DNA from: Kitasatospora papulosa
Lineage (GTDB): Bacteria > Actinomycetota > Actinomycetes > Streptomycetales > Streptomycetaceae
NCBI RefSeq assembly: GCF_000717245.1
Contig: NZ_JNYQ01000014.1
Coordinates: forward strand, 108,390-172,389
DNA: 64,000 nucleotides
Direction: 5' to 3'
Shown: piece after piece, positions 7,861-16,278 of the stretch
Position numbering within the stretch: position 1 is the first letter of the stretch
How the letters are laid out: each line of letters starts with the position of its first letter
The notes under the pieces: model-generated
The model's database searches: none
The model's input: only the letters and a program-made list of their open reading frames with translations
Told to the model about the DNA's origin: nothing
Made by a program: the position numbers and the translations under genes

Positions 7861-7954
7861 TGGCCGCCGCCACCGGGGACTAGGTATGGGGCTGTACCTC
7901 TGCCTGTGCCGGACCGCTGCCCCGGCAGCCCTCTCGCCCCCTGGAGACGCATCG

Positions 7955-9535
7955 ATGTCCGACCGTTCGCTGATACCCGCCCCGGGGCGCCGCACCGTGC
8001 TGCGCGGCTCGCTCCTCGCCTCGGCCGCGATCGCCGTGCCCGCGGCGGTCACCGCCGCCCCTGCGTTCGCGCTCTCGGGCCGGCCGAGCGCCACGTGGGG
8101 CGTGCAGGTCGGGGATGTGACGGCGTCGTCCGCCCTCGTGTGGGTGCGTTCGGACCGCCCGGCACGAATGGTGGTGGAGACGTCCGCGACGGAGTCCTTC
8201 CGACGTGCCCGGACATGGCACGGCCCCCTGGTCGACGCCCGTACGGACTTCACCGGTACGACCCCGCTGTACGGGCTCCCGGCCGGCGAGCAGGTGCACT
8301 ACCGGGTCACCCTCGTTGACCCGCACGATCCGCGGCGCAGCGGCAGGCCGGTGCACGGGACCTTCCGCACCGCTCCGGCGACCCGTCGTGACGGGGTGCG
8401 TTTCCTCTGGTCCGGTGACATCGCTGGTCAGGGATGGGGCATCAACCCGAACATCGGCGGCTACCGGGTGTACGAGGAGATGCGGCGGCTGGACCCGGAC
8501 TTCTTCCTGTGCAGCGGCGACAACATCTACGCGGACGGGGTGCTGGAGCCCAGCGTGACGCTGCCCGACGGGCGGGTCTGGCGCAACATCACGACCCCGG
8601 AGAAGTCCAAGGTCGCCGAGACCCTGGACGAGTACCGGGGGAACTTCCGGTACAACCTGCTCGACGACCATCTGCGGGCGTTCAACGCGCAGGTCCCGTC
8701 CGTCGTCCAGTGGGACGACCACGAGGTCCGCAACAACTGGTATCCGGGGCAGATCCTGGACGACGCCCGCTACACCGAGAAGGACGTGGACGTGCTCGCG
8801 GCACGTTCGATGCGGGCGTTCCGTGAGTACTTCCCGGTCCCCACGCTGCTGGGCGCCCCGCAGGAGAGGCGCATGCACCGCGTGGTGCGGCACGGGCCGC
8901 TGCTCGACGTGTTCGTGCTGGACATGAGGACCTTCCGCAACGCGAACTCGCCGGGCCGCCAGTCCGACGACACGACGGGCATCCTCGGCGCGGAGCAGTT
9001 GAGCTGGCTGAAGCGGGAACTCTCCCGGTCGCGTGCCACGTGGAAGGTGATCGCCGCGGACATGCCGCTGGGACTGGTGGTCCCGGACGGAGCCACGGAC
9101 TTCGAGGCGGTCGCACAGGGCGACCCCGGCGCGCCGCTGGGCCGGGAGCTGCAGATCGCCGAGCTGCTGCGCCACATCAAGCACCGGCGTATCACCGGAA
9201 CGGTCTGGCTGACAGCCGATGTGCACTACACCTCAGCTCAGCATTACGCCCCCGAGCGCGCGGCCTTCAAGGACTTCGCACCGTTCTGGGAGTTCGTCTC
9301 GGGCCCGCTGGCGGCAGGTGGCTTCCCCGCGAACGCGCTGGACGGCACGTTCGGCCCGGACCGGGTCTTCGTCCGCGCTCCGGACCGGGCGAACGTGTCC
9401 CCCATGGAGCAGCCGCAGTTCTTCGGCGAGGTGGACATCGACGGCGGCAGCGGCGAACTGACGGTACGCCTCCGGGCCCAGGGCGGCACGGTCCTGTTCA
9501 CCAAGGTGCTGCAGCCCGGTCGCACCGGTCAGTGA
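7955..9535 (+). CDS. phoD: Secreted alkaline phosphatase, PhoD family
   Basis: Extracellular metal-dependent phosphodiesterase/phosphomonoesterase. The start at 7955 (GGAG 9 nt upstream) gives a Tat signal with RR at residues 12-13 (GRRTVLRGSLL), a hydrophobic stretch and an alanine-rich cleavage region near residue 38. An N-terminal fibronectin-like domain (about 45-135) precedes the phosphatase domain, which shows WSGDI, FFLCSGDNIYADG, QWDDHEVRNNWYPG and WLTADVHYTSAQ, the expected metal-binding Asp/Asn/His motifs. The frame is open back to 7694, but that longer form lacks an export signal. A possible PHO box lies 95 bp upstream, consistent with induction by phosphate starvation. Confidence 0.92.
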   Translation: MSDRSLIPAPGRRTVLRGSLLASAAIAVPAAVTAAPAFALSGRPSATWGVQVGDVTASSALVWVRSDRPARMVVETSATESFRRARTWHGPLVDARTDFTGTTPLYGLPAGEQVHYRVTLVDPHDPRRSGRPVHGTFRTAPATRRDGVRFLWSGDIAGQGWGINPNIGGYRVYEEMRRLDPDFFLCSGDNIYADGVLEPSVTLPDGRVWRNITTPEKSKVAETLDEYRGNFRYNLLDDHLRAFNAQVPSVVQWDDHEVRNNWYPGQILDDARYTEKDVDVLAARSMRAFREYFPVPTLLGAPQERRMHRVVRHGPLLDVFVLDMRTFRNANSPGRQSDDTTGILGAEQLSWLKRELSRSRATWKVIAADMPLGLVVPDGATDFEAVAQGDPGAPLGRELQIAELLRHIKHRRITGTVWLTADVHYTSAQHYAPERAAFKDFAPFWEFVSGPLAAGGFPANALDGTFGPDRVFVRAPDRANVSPMEQPQFFGEVDIDGGSGELTVRLRAQGGTVLFTKVLQPGRTGQ

Positions 9536-9544
9536 AGCGGCGAA

Positions 9545-9559
9545 GTGCCGTCCCGGCAC
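9545..9559 (+). terminator. Short hairpin after phoD
   Basis: GTGCCG-TCC-CGGCAC, a perfect 6-bp stem with a 3-nt loop, begins 10 nt after the phoD stop codon. No U-tract follows. Confidence 0.45.
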
Positions 9560-9657
9560 GCAGACGAAAATGGTGCTGAAGACGACCAGATCCGCACGTA
9601 ACCCATCAGTCACAATGCGTTCGCGATCAGGCAACACCGTTCGGTCACAGTGAAGGC

Positions 9658-11178
9658 ATGACTGATGTGACATCCGCGAAGAGTGCCCGCCGTCCGCACC
9701 ACTGGCGGCGGGACCTGATCGAACTGGCCGCACTGTTCACCGCCGTGGCGGTGGCCGACGCGATCGCCAATCTGATCGGGCACCAGCCCGACGGCCCCTA
9801 TCTGCTCGTGGCCTCGGCCGTGGCCCTGGCCGCCACGGCCGCCTTCCACACCTGGTGGGCACGGCGTCACAGCCACGCACCGCCGGGCGCCGACAGTGAC
9901 GGCGCCGACGCGGAGCCTCCCTCCGTCGGCGCCGACGAGGCGGTGGAGACGGTGCTGTGGCGGATGCGCACGACCGTGCGGGACGCTCCCGGCACCCTGG
10001 CGGCGCTGTGCATGGCCCTGGCCCGCCACCGGGTCGACATCCTGACCCTGCAGACCCACCCGCTGGCCGAGGGGACGGTCGACGAGTTCCTGCTGCGCGC
10101 ACCGGCGGCGCTGCCGGCCCAGCAGCTCACCCGGGAGATCTCCGCCGCCGGCGGGTCCGCCACCTGGATCGAGCGCGCAGACGCCCACGACCTGGTGGAC
10201 ACGCCCACGCGGGTCCTCGGCCTGGCCACCCGCACGGCGCTGGACGCGGCCGAGCTCCCGCTGGCCCTGCGCCGGCTTCTGGGCCGGTGCACCATCCACT
10301 CGCTGCCCGCCCTGTCGATCACCGGCCGTCCCACCGGGGAGAGCGCGCCCGTGGAAGGGGTGCTGGAGGACACCGTGATGCGGCTGCGCGATCCGTCGGG
10401 CGGTGTCATCACCGTGGAGCGCCCCTACCTCCCCTTCACCCCCACGGAGTTCGCCCGCGCCCGGGCGCTGGTAGAGCTCGACGCACGGCTCGGCCCGCGC
10501 GTGCCGCGCAGTGAGGACGTCCTCACCCTGCCCGAGGGCAACGAGATCACCGTGCGCCGCGCGGACCAGGGTGATCTCGACATGGCACTGGCCATGCACG
10601 GCCGTTGCTCCGAGCGCACCCTCGGCCTGCGCTACCACGGTCCGGTCCGTGACGCGGACCGCTATCTGGACCACCTGCTGAGCCCCCGCTTCGGACGGAC
10701 ACTCGCCGTGCAGACGGCCTCCGGCCGCATGGTCGCCCTCGGCCATCTGCTCTGGGACGGGGACGAGACCGAGGTCGCCCTCCTCGTCGAGGACGACTGG
10801 CAGCGCCGCGGCATCGGGACGGAACTGCTCGGCCGGCTGGTGGCCCTGGCCGTCGAGGCGGGATGCGAGAGCGTGTACGCGGTGACGCAGGCGCACAACA
10901 CGGGGATGGTGGCCGCCATGCGGGCGCTCTCGCTGCCTCTCGACTACCAGATCGAGGAGGGCACCCTGGTCATCACCGCCCGGCTCGACGGGGCTCCCGC
11001 TCAGCGGTCCGCGTGGCCGGGGACGGAACCGGTGACCCGCTCCGGTGCGCCGTCGCACCCGTCGCCGCTCCGGACGGAGGAGCTCCGCCGGACAGAGGAG
11101 CTTCCCCGGACAGACCAGCTTCCCCGGGCAGAGACGCCTTCCCCGGCCGAGCAGCCGGAACGGCACCTCCGTCGCTGA
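9658..11178 (+). CDS. Membrane-anchored protein with ACT-like and GNAT acetyltransferase domains
   Basis: A 506-residue multidomain protein. Two hydrophobic helices at about residues 23-40 and 48-64 suggest membrane anchoring. An ACT-like ligand-binding domain follows (about 98-160, RMRTTVRDAPGTLAALCMAL). The C-terminal half is a GNAT domain (about 295-450) with the acetyl-CoA loop in DDWQRRGIGTELLGRLVALA. An ACT-GNAT combination suggests protein or metabolite acetylation controlled by an amino acid; this is inference from domain content. The last about 55 residues are a low-complexity tail with hexapeptide repeats (LRRTEE, LPRTDQ, LPRAET) encoded by an 18-bp minisatellite and lie antiparallel over the tail of the next gene. 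Confidence 0.88.
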   Translation: MTDVTSAKSARRPHHWRRDLIELAALFTAVAVADAIANLIGHQPDGPYLLVASAVALAATAAFHTWWARRHSHAPPGADSDGADAEPPSVGADEAVETVLWRMRTTVRDAPGTLAALCMALARHRVDILTLQTHPLAEGTVDEFLLRAPAALPAQQLTREISAAGGSATWIERADAHDLVDTPTRVLGLATRTALDAAELPLALRRLLGRCTIHSLPALSITGRPTGESAPVEGVLEDTVMRLRDPSGGVITVERPYLPFTPTEFARARALVELDARLGPRVPRSEDVLTLPEGNEITVRRADQGDLDMALAMHGRCSERTLGLRYHGPVRDADRYLDHLLSPRFGRTLAVQTASGRMVALGHLLWDGDETEVALLVEDDWQRRGIGTELLGRLVALAVEAGCESVYAVTQAHNTGMVAAMRALSLPLDYQIEEGTLVITARLDGAPAQRSAWPGTEPVTRSGAPSHPSPLRTEELRRTEELPRTDQLPRAETPSPAEQPERHLRR

Positions 11179-12328
11179 GCGCCTGGCACAGGTCCGCCCA
11201 GAGGTCCTCGACGTCCTCCAGACCGACCGACATGCGCAGCAGCCGGTCACTCACGCCCGCGGCCCGCCGGTCTCCCTCATCCACGATGCGGTGGCTGATG
11301 GAGGCCGGATGCTGGATGAGGGTGTCCACACTGCCGAGGCTCACAGCGGGCGTGATCAGCCGGACGCCCGCGATGATCCTGTGGGGGTCCCCGAACACCT
11401 CGAAGGACACCATCGCGCCGCCCACCTCCGGGTAGTGCACCCGTGCGACGCGGGGGTCGGCCGAGAGCCTCCTGGCCAGTTCGGCCGCGGAGGCGGAGGC
11501 CGCCCTGACCCGTACGGGCAGGGTGGACAGCCCGCGCAGCAGCAGATAGCCGGCCATGGGGTGCAGCACTCCCCCGGTGGCGAACCGCACCTGCCGCAAG
11601 GTCGCCGCGAACTCCTCGTCGCAGGCGACGACACCGCCCATCACGTCACCGTGACCGCCCAGGTACTTGGTGGCGCTGTGCAGCACGATCCGCGCGCCGT
11701 GTTCGAGCGGCCGTTGCAGGACGGGCGTGGCGAAGGTGCTGTCGACGAGAAGGGGCACGGAGCCGCAGGAGTGCGCCACGGCCCGGATGTCGATCTCGGC
11801 CAGCGTCGGGTTGGCCGGCGTCTCGACCATGACGAGTCCGGTGTCCGGTCGGATCGCCTCGGCGATGCCCGCCGGGTCCGTCCAGGTCACCTCGGTGCCC
11901 AGCAGCCCCGCGCCGAGGAGGTGGTCGCTGCAGCCGTAGAGCGGACGCACCGCGACGACGTGGCGCAGTCCCAGGCTCGCCCGGGCCAGCAGGACGGCGG
12001 TGAGGGCGGCCATCCCGCTGGCGAAGGCGACCGCGCTCGCGGCGCCTTCGAGCCGGGCGAGTGCCGTCTCGAAGCGAGCCGTCGTCGGGTTGTCCAGCCG
12101 CGCGTAGACGGGCGGGCCGTCGGGCCTCGCTCCCGTGGTGGCGAAGGCGTCGATACGCGCGGCCTCACCCCGGGAGTCGTACGAGGGGTAGGTGGTGGAC
12201 AGATCGATCGGCGCGGCGTGCAGTCCCTGAGAGGCGAGATCATCGCGTCCGGCGTGCACGGCTTCGGTGGCGAGCGCTCTGGACCGGAAGGAGGGCCGGG
12301 GTGTCAGCGAAGTGGCTTCGGTGTCCAT
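10973..12328 (-). CDS. PLP-dependent trans-sulfuration enzyme (cystathionine gamma-synthase/lyase or methionine gamma-lyase family)
   Basis: Cys/Met-metabolism PLP enzyme. Starting at ATG 12328 (MDTEATSLTPRP) it is 451 residues. Seen: YARLDNPTTARFETALARLE, the cofactor-phosphate region ASGMAALTAVLL, VETPANPTL, and the PLP lysine in HSATKYLGGHGDVMGG; SVDTLIQHPASISH near the C-terminus is typical. The catalytic core ends near residue 390. A further 60 residues of Pro/Gly/Ser-rich repeats lie antiparallel over the GNAT gene and are not part of the fold. The divergent Lrp regulator suggests amino-acid-induced catabolism (methionine gamma-lyase), but beta- or gamma-elimination cannot be assigned from sequence. 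The frame stays open to 12523; upstream residues are not family-like. Confidence 0.88.
   Translation of the reverse strand: MDTEATSLTPRPSFRSRALATEAVHAGRDDLASQGLHAAPIDLSTTYPSYDSRGEAARIDAFATTGARPDGPPVYARLDNPTTARFETALARLEGAASAVAFASGMAALTAVLLARASLGLRHVVAVRPLYGCSDHLLGAGLLGTEVTWTDPAGIAEAIRPDTGLVMVETPANPTLAEIDIRAVAHSCGSVPLLVDSTFATPVLQRPLEHGARIVLHSATKYLGGHGDVMGGVVACDEEFAATLRQVRFATGGVLHPMAGYLLLRGLSTLPVRVRAASASAAELARRLSADPRVARVHYPEVGGAMVSFEVFGDPHRIIAGVRLITPAVSLGSVDTLIQHPASISHRIVDEGDRRAAGVSDRLLRMSVGLEDVEDLWADLCQALSDGGAVPAARPGKASLPGEAGLSGEAPLSGGAPPSGAATGATAHRSGSPVPSPATRTAEREPRRAGR
11070..11141. repeat. 18-bp minisatellite in the convergent gene overlap
   Basis: Four adjacent units of consensus CCGGACAGAGGAGCTTCC (starts 11070, 11088, 11106, 11124), with a degenerate fifth copy after 11142. 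Because 18 is a multiple of 3, the array stays in frame on both strands and encodes six-residue repeats in both overlapping proteins. Confidence 0.85.
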
Positions 12329-12349
12329 GTCACAAGACTGAACAGTGAC
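12329..12349. promoter_or_regulatory. Inverted repeat GTCAC-N11-GTGAC, probable Lrp operator
   Basis: A 21-bp inverted repeat directly abuts the start codon of the PLP enzyme in the 59-bp gap shared with the divergent Lrp gene. Protein bound here would block the PLP-enzyme message and could also affect lrp. Size and position fit an Lrp/AsnC operator. Confidence 0.45.
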
Positions 12350-12375
12350 CGGCCGGTAGCGCCCCGACGCCGTGC

Positions 12376-12381
12376 TACGTT
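12376..12381 (+). promoter_or_regulatory. -10 element TACGTT giving a leaderless lrp transcript
   Basis: TACGTT is followed after 6 nt by the ATG of the Lrp gene, so transcription would begin at or next to the start codon. There is no Shine-Dalgarno sequence. No convincing -35 is visible. Confidence 0.4.
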
Positions 12382-12387
12382 CGCCCG

Positions 12388-12909
12388 ATGCCTGAATCCG
12401 TCGCTCTCGATCCGGTTGATCTGCACATTCTGCGCCTCCTGCAGAACGATGCTCGGACGACGTACCGGGAGCTCGCCGCGGAAGTCGGAGTGGCCCCGTC
12501 CACATGTCTGGACCGGGTGGCACGGCTGCGCCGGTCCGGTGTGATCCTCGGGCACCGGCTCCGGCTCGATCCTGCGCGGCTCGGCCGCGGCCTGGAGGCG
12601 CTCCTGCTGGTCCAGGTCCGGCCGCACCGCAGGGAGCTCATCGGCCCGTTCGTCGACCGGATCAGGGCGCTCCCGGAGTCCCGGGCCTTCTTCCACCTCA
12701 CGGGACCGGACGACTACCTGGTGCACGTGGCGGTCGCCGACCCGACGGACCTGCAGCGTCTGGTGCTGGACGAGTTCACCTCGCGCCGTGAGGTGGCGCG
12801 GGTGGAGACCCGGCTGATCTTCCAGCAGTGGGAGTGCGGCCCGTTGATGCCGCCCACCGCGGACGGTCGGAATTCCGCCACCACCGCGGGGACGCGCCCA
12901 GGCTCCTGA
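12388..12909 (+). CDS. Lrp/AsnC-family transcriptional regulator
   Basis: Amino-acid-responsive regulator, 173 residues. AsnC-type winged helix at residues about 6-65 (VDLHILRLLQNDARTTYREL, then VGVAPSTCLDRVARLRRSG) and a RAM ligand/oligomerisation domain at about 70-150 (LVQVRPH...VHVAVADPTDLQRLVLDEF). It is divergent from the PLP-dependent sulfur-amino-acid enzyme with only 59 bp between the start codons and an inverted repeat in the gap, so local control of that gene is the simplest reading. Confidence 0.93.
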   Translation: MPESVALDPVDLHILRLLQNDARTTYRELAAEVGVAPSTCLDRVARLRRSGVILGHRLRLDPARLGRGLEALLLVQVRPHRRELIGPFVDRIRALPESRAFFHLTGPDDYLVHVAVADPTDLQRLVLDEFTSRREVARVETRLIFQQWECGPLMPPTADGRNSATTAGTRPGS

Positions 12910-12986
12910 GGGCGTCCACGTACCTCCTCCGGCCGAAGTCCCGTACACCCGTGACGTGGAGGGCCTCGGCGTAAGAGGATGTCAAC

Positions 12987-14672
12987 ATGTCAGACACATC
13001 GAGCAGCGCACTGCCGCGCCAGGTCGCCGACGCCTACGTCGACGCGTACATCGATCTCGACCCGATCACCGGTACCTATCTCGGTGTCGCGGAAAGCTAT
13101 CGCCGGCTGCCCGATTTCTCGCCCGCCGGTCAGGAGGCCACGGCCGAGCTGATCCGCAGGACCCTGGTGGAACTCGACGCCGCGGAGCAGGTTCCGGGCG
13201 CGGACACCGACGAGGAGAGGCGTTGCGCACGACTGCTGCGCGAACGCCTCACGGCCGAACTCGCCGTACACGAGGCGGAGGAGGGTCTGCGGGCGGTTTC
13301 CAACATCCACTCGCCGGCGCACAGCCTCCGTGAGGTGTTCACGGCGACCCCGACGGCGACGGAGGAGGACTGGGCGGCGGTCGTGGACCGTCTGCGGGCG
13401 GTGCCCGCCGCGCTGGAGGGATATCGCGCCTCGCTCGCCCTGGGGCTGGAGCGGAAGCTGTACGGCGGCCCGCGCCCGACGGCCACCTTCATCGGTCAGC
13501 TCGGCACCTGGGCCGGGGAGAACGGCACGGGCTTCTTCGAGGACTTCGTGGCCGGAGGACCCGCCGCGCTGCGCGCGGAACTGGACGAGGCGGCAGGACA
13601 GGCATCGGCCGGCCTGGTCGCGCTGCGGGACTGGATGAGGGATGTGTACGCCCCGGCCGTCGAGGGTGCCCCCGACACCGTCGGCAGGGAGCGTTACGCC
13701 CGCTGGGCACGCCAGTTCAACGGCACGGACCTGGATCTCGACGAGGCGTACGCCTACGGCTGGTCCGAGTACCACCGGCTGCTGGCCGAGATGAGGACCG
13801 AGGCGGACAAGATCCTGCCGGGGGCCGGCCCCTGGGAGGCGCTCGCCCATCTCGACGTGCACGGCAAGCACATCGAGGGTGAGGAGGAGGTCAGGGTCTG
13901 GCTGCAGAACCTGATGGACGAGGCCATCGAGGCGCTCGACGGCACCCACTTCGAACTGGCCGAGCGCGTGCGGAAGGTGGAGTCCCGGATCGCCCCCGCG
14001 GGCGGTGCCGCCGCCCCCTACTACACGGGCCCCTCGGAGGACTTCTCACGGCCGGGACGCACCTGGCTCCCCACCATGGGCGAGACCCGCTTCCCGATGT
14101 ACGACCTGGTGTCCACCTGGTACCACGAGGGCGTGCCGGGACATCACCTCCAGATCGCGCAGTGGACGCACGTCGCCGCGAGCCTCTCCCGCTACCAGGC
14201 CTCGGTGGGCCAGGTCAGCGCGAACGCCGAGGGCTGGGCGCTGTACGCCGAGCGGCTCATGGACGAGCTGGGATTCCTGCCCGACGCGGAGCGCCGCCTG
14301 GGCTACCTGGACGCGCAGATGATGCGTGCCTGCCGGGTGATCGTCGACATCGGCATGCACCTGGAGCTGGAGATCCCCGCGGACTCGCCGTTCCGTCCCG
14401 GCGAGCGGTGGACTCCTGCCCTGGCCGAGGAGTTCTTCGGCAACCACAGCGGCCGGCCCGCCGACTTCGTGGAGAGCGAGCTGACGCGCTATCTGTCGAT
14501 GCCGGGGCAGGCCATCGGCTACAAGCTGGGCGAGCGGGCGTGGCTGCTGGGCCGGGAGAACGCCCGGAAGGCCCACGGTGACGCGTTCGACCTCAAGGCC
14601 TGGCACATGGCGGCCCTGTCGCAGGGGTCGCTCGGCCTGGACGACCTGGTGGACGAGCTGTCCAAGCTGTGA
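12987..14672 (+). CDS. DUF885 family protein (putative metallopeptidase)
   Basis: 561-residue soluble protein of the DUF885 family. The conserved zinc-site-like motif HEGVPGHHLQ begins near residue 380 (WYHEGVPGHHLQ), followed by the family segments NAEGWALYAERLMDELGF and LDAQMMRACRVIVDIG. The family is thought to contain metallopeptidases (gluzincin-like), but the physiological substrate is not established. There is no signal peptide, so it should act in the cytosol. The ATG follows an AAGAGGA. A strong terminator hairpin begins at its stop codon. Confidence 0.9.
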   Translation: MSDTSSSALPRQVADAYVDAYIDLDPITGTYLGVAESYRRLPDFSPAGQEATAELIRRTLVELDAAEQVPGADTDEERRCARLLRERLTAELAVHEAEEGLRAVSNIHSPAHSLREVFTATPTATEEDWAAVVDRLRAVPAALEGYRASLALGLERKLYGGPRPTATFIGQLGTWAGENGTGFFEDFVAGGPAALRAELDEAAGQASAGLVALRDWMRDVYAPAVEGAPDTVGRERYARWARQFNGTDLDLDEAYAYGWSEYHRLLAEMRTEADKILPGAGPWEALAHLDVHGKHIEGEEEVRVWLQNLMDEAIEALDGTHFELAERVRKVESRIAPAGGAAAPYYTGPSEDFSRPGRTWLPTMGETRFPMYDLVSTWYHEGVPGHHLQIAQWTHVAASLSRYQASVGQVSANAEGWALYAERLMDELGFLPDAERRLGYLDAQMMRACRVIVDIGMHLELEIPADSPFRPGERWTPALAEEFFGNHSGRPADFVESELTRYLSMPGQAIGYKLGERAWLLGRENARKAHGDAFDLKAWHMAALSQGSLGLDDLVDELSKL

Positions 14673-14677
14673 TCACG

Positions 14678-14710
14678 GCAGGGGCCGGTGACACCGTCAC
14701 CGGCCCCTGC
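14678..14710. terminator. Perfect 15-bp hairpin terminator
   Basis: GCAGGGGCCGGTGAC (14678-14692), loop ACC, and the exact complement (14696-14710). It starts 6 nt after the DUF885 stop codon and ends 35 nt before the next start. The very stable stem without a U-tract is the normal streptomycete form. Confidence 0.85.
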
Positions 14711-14745
14711 ACACTCCTCACGACGGCCCGGAGGTCGACATCCGC

Positions 14746-15618
14746 ATGGCCCCGCCCGGCTTCCTGTTCTGCCGCGACCCGTTGCGCCCGACGCGTCCGG
14801 ATCCCGTGTTCGCCGAGGAGGAGGCCGCGGCGCGGCGCACCGGCGCCCGGACCGTCCTGGTCGATCACGACGCTCTGCTCGCCGGCGATCCCGGGACCGC
14901 CGTCCGCCGGGTGCCGCGGGACTCGGGGACGTACTGGTACCGGGGATGGATGATGCCGGCCGTCCGTTACGCGGAGTTCGAGCGCGCCCTCGCGGCCCGC
15001 GGCTGCGCCCTGCTCACCGACGCCGCCGCGTACCGGCGCGCCCATGAACTCCCCGGATGGTACGAGGCGTTCACCGGGCTCACTCCGCGCAGCGTCTGGC
15101 GCTCCCTGTCCGCCGCAGACCTTCCGCCGGATCCCGCCACCGGCCTCGCGGAGGGTCTGGGCCCGGGTCCGGGCATCGTCAAGGACTTCGTGAAGTCCCG
15201 CAAGGACGAGTGGCACGAGGCGTGCTTCGTGCCGGAGGTGAAGGACGCGGAGCGGCTGGCCGCGATCGTCGGCCGATTCGTCGAGCTGCAGGGGGAGTTC
15301 CTGGCAGGAGGAGTGGTGCTTCGCGCGTACGAGCCGTTCGTGCCGGGCGGCGAGGCGCGGGTGTGGTGGGTGGACGGCGAGGTCGCACGGGTGACGGCTC
15401 ATCCGGACACGCCGGGCCGGCTGCCCGCACCGGGCCTCGACGTCGTCGGCGAGGCCGTGCGCGCCCTCGGCTGCCGCTGGGTGACCACCGACATGGCGCT
15501 CCGGGAGGACGGGGTGTGGCGGGTGGTGGAGGTAGGTGACGGTCAGGTCAGCGGCCTGCCCGCCGGCGACGACGGCGAGGCCCTGTTCCGCGCGCTCCTC
15601 GGGCCGCCGGCCCTCTGA
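14746..15618 (+). CDS. ATP-grasp domain protein (DUF4343-like)
   Basis: 290-residue protein resembling small ATP-grasp proteins. Seen: KDFVKSRKDEWHEACFV (nucleotide-binding lysine region, near 150), VVLRAYEPFVPGGEARVWWVDGEV (central strand pair) and WRVVEVGDGQVSGLPAG near residue 260-280, the acidic metal/ATP site where a conserved Asn-Gly pair is often found. Such enzymes ligate a carboxylate to an amine; no substrate can be assigned. It sits alone behind a strong terminator, so it must have its own promoter in the 36 bp before ATG or be read through. Confidence 0.75.
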   Translation: MAPPGFLFCRDPLRPTRPDPVFAEEEAAARRTGARTVLVDHDALLAGDPGTAVRRVPRDSGTYWYRGWMMPAVRYAEFERALAARGCALLTDAAAYRRAHELPGWYEAFTGLTPRSVWRSLSAADLPPDPATGLAEGLGPGPGIVKDFVKSRKDEWHEACFVPEVKDAERLAAIVGRFVELQGEFLAGGVVLRAYEPFVPGGEARVWWVDGEVARVTAHPDTPGRLPAPGLDVVGEAVRALGCRWVTTDMALREDGVWRVVEVGDGQVSGLPAGDDGEALFRALLGPPAL

Positions 15619-15646
15619 ACGCCGCCTGCTCGAGGCCCGTACTCCC

Positions 15647-15668
15647 GAGCCGGCTCCGGCTCCGGCTC
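15647..15668. terminator. GC-rich hairpin between convergent genes
   Basis: GAGCCGG (15647-15653) can pair with CCGGCTC at 15656-15662 or 15662-15668, within a CTCCGG hexamer repeat. It lies in the 81-bp gap between the convergent ATP-grasp and rhodanese genes and may end both transcripts. Confidence 0.35.
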
Positions 15669-15699
15669 CGGGCAGGTTCCCGGCTCAGTCCCGCCCGGT

Positions 15700-16185
15700 T
15701 CAGCAGCCACAGTCGTCGGCGCCCACGGGCGCGGTGAGCGCGTCGACAGGGCGCCGTTCCGAGCCCTCCCAGGTCTCGTACGCGAACCCCTCGCGCACCC
15801 AGTACTCGAATCCGCCGAGCATCTCCTTGACCTGGTAGCCGAGTTCGGCGAGTGCCAGAGCCGACCTGGCCCCTCCGTCGCAGCCCGGCCCCCAGCAGTA
15901 CGTGACGACGGGAACGGCCGGGTCGAGGAGGCCGGCCGCCTGCTCCCCGGTGAGGGCGGTCGGCAGGTGCACCGCACCGGGAACGTGCCCCTGGTCCCAG
16001 GAGGCGGTGGAGCGGGAGTCGACGACCACGAACCCGGGGTCGCCGTCGGCACCGAGGGCGGCGGCGACGTCGGACACGTCCGCGTGGAAGGCGAGCGAGG
16101 CGCGGAAGTATGAGGCCGCCGCGGCCGGAGAGGCGGGCGGCACGCGGAGGACGGGGTTGCCGGTGGTGAGCGTCTGTGAGGTCAT
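15700..16185 (-). CDS. Rhodanese-like sulfurtransferase
   Basis: Single-domain rhodanese, 161 residues. Conserved parts: VVVDSRSTASWDQGHVPGAVHLP and the active-site loop VTYCWGPGCDGGARSA, in which the first Cys would carry the persulfide; the LGYQVKEMLGGFEYW segment is the typical C-terminal rhodanese motif. It ends with DDCGC, an extra CXC-like pair. ATG 16185 is used because the longer frame (to 16629) runs over the divergent Lrp gene. The divergent Lrp/AsnC regulator suggests control by amino-acid, perhaps cysteine, availability. Confidence 0.9.
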   Translation of the reverse strand: MTSQTLTTGNPVLRVPPASPAAAASYFRASLAFHADVSDVAAALGADGDPGFVVVDSRSTASWDQGHVPGAVHLPTALTGEQAAGLLDPAVPVVTYCWGPGCDGGARSALALAELGYQVKEMLGGFEYWVREGFAYETWEGSERRPVDALTAPVGADDCGC

Positions 16186-16278
16186 GGCCGAAAATCTACG
16201 GCCGACCGATCCGCGTGCGAAGCAGTGATCCATGGCACTTTCGTTGATTCCCGGTGGATTCCCCTGTTGTCTGGCGCC

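Noticed and set aside
7694..7954. An upstream extension of PhoD giving 613 residues
   Set aside because: It would bury the Tat signal 87 residues inside the protein; ATG 7955 has a ribosome binding site and the expected export signal.
14678..14710. The strong hairpin as part of a tRNA or small RNA gene
   Set aside because: It is a simple two-arm stem with a 3-nt loop, with no cloverleaf arms; its position right after a stop codon fits a terminator.
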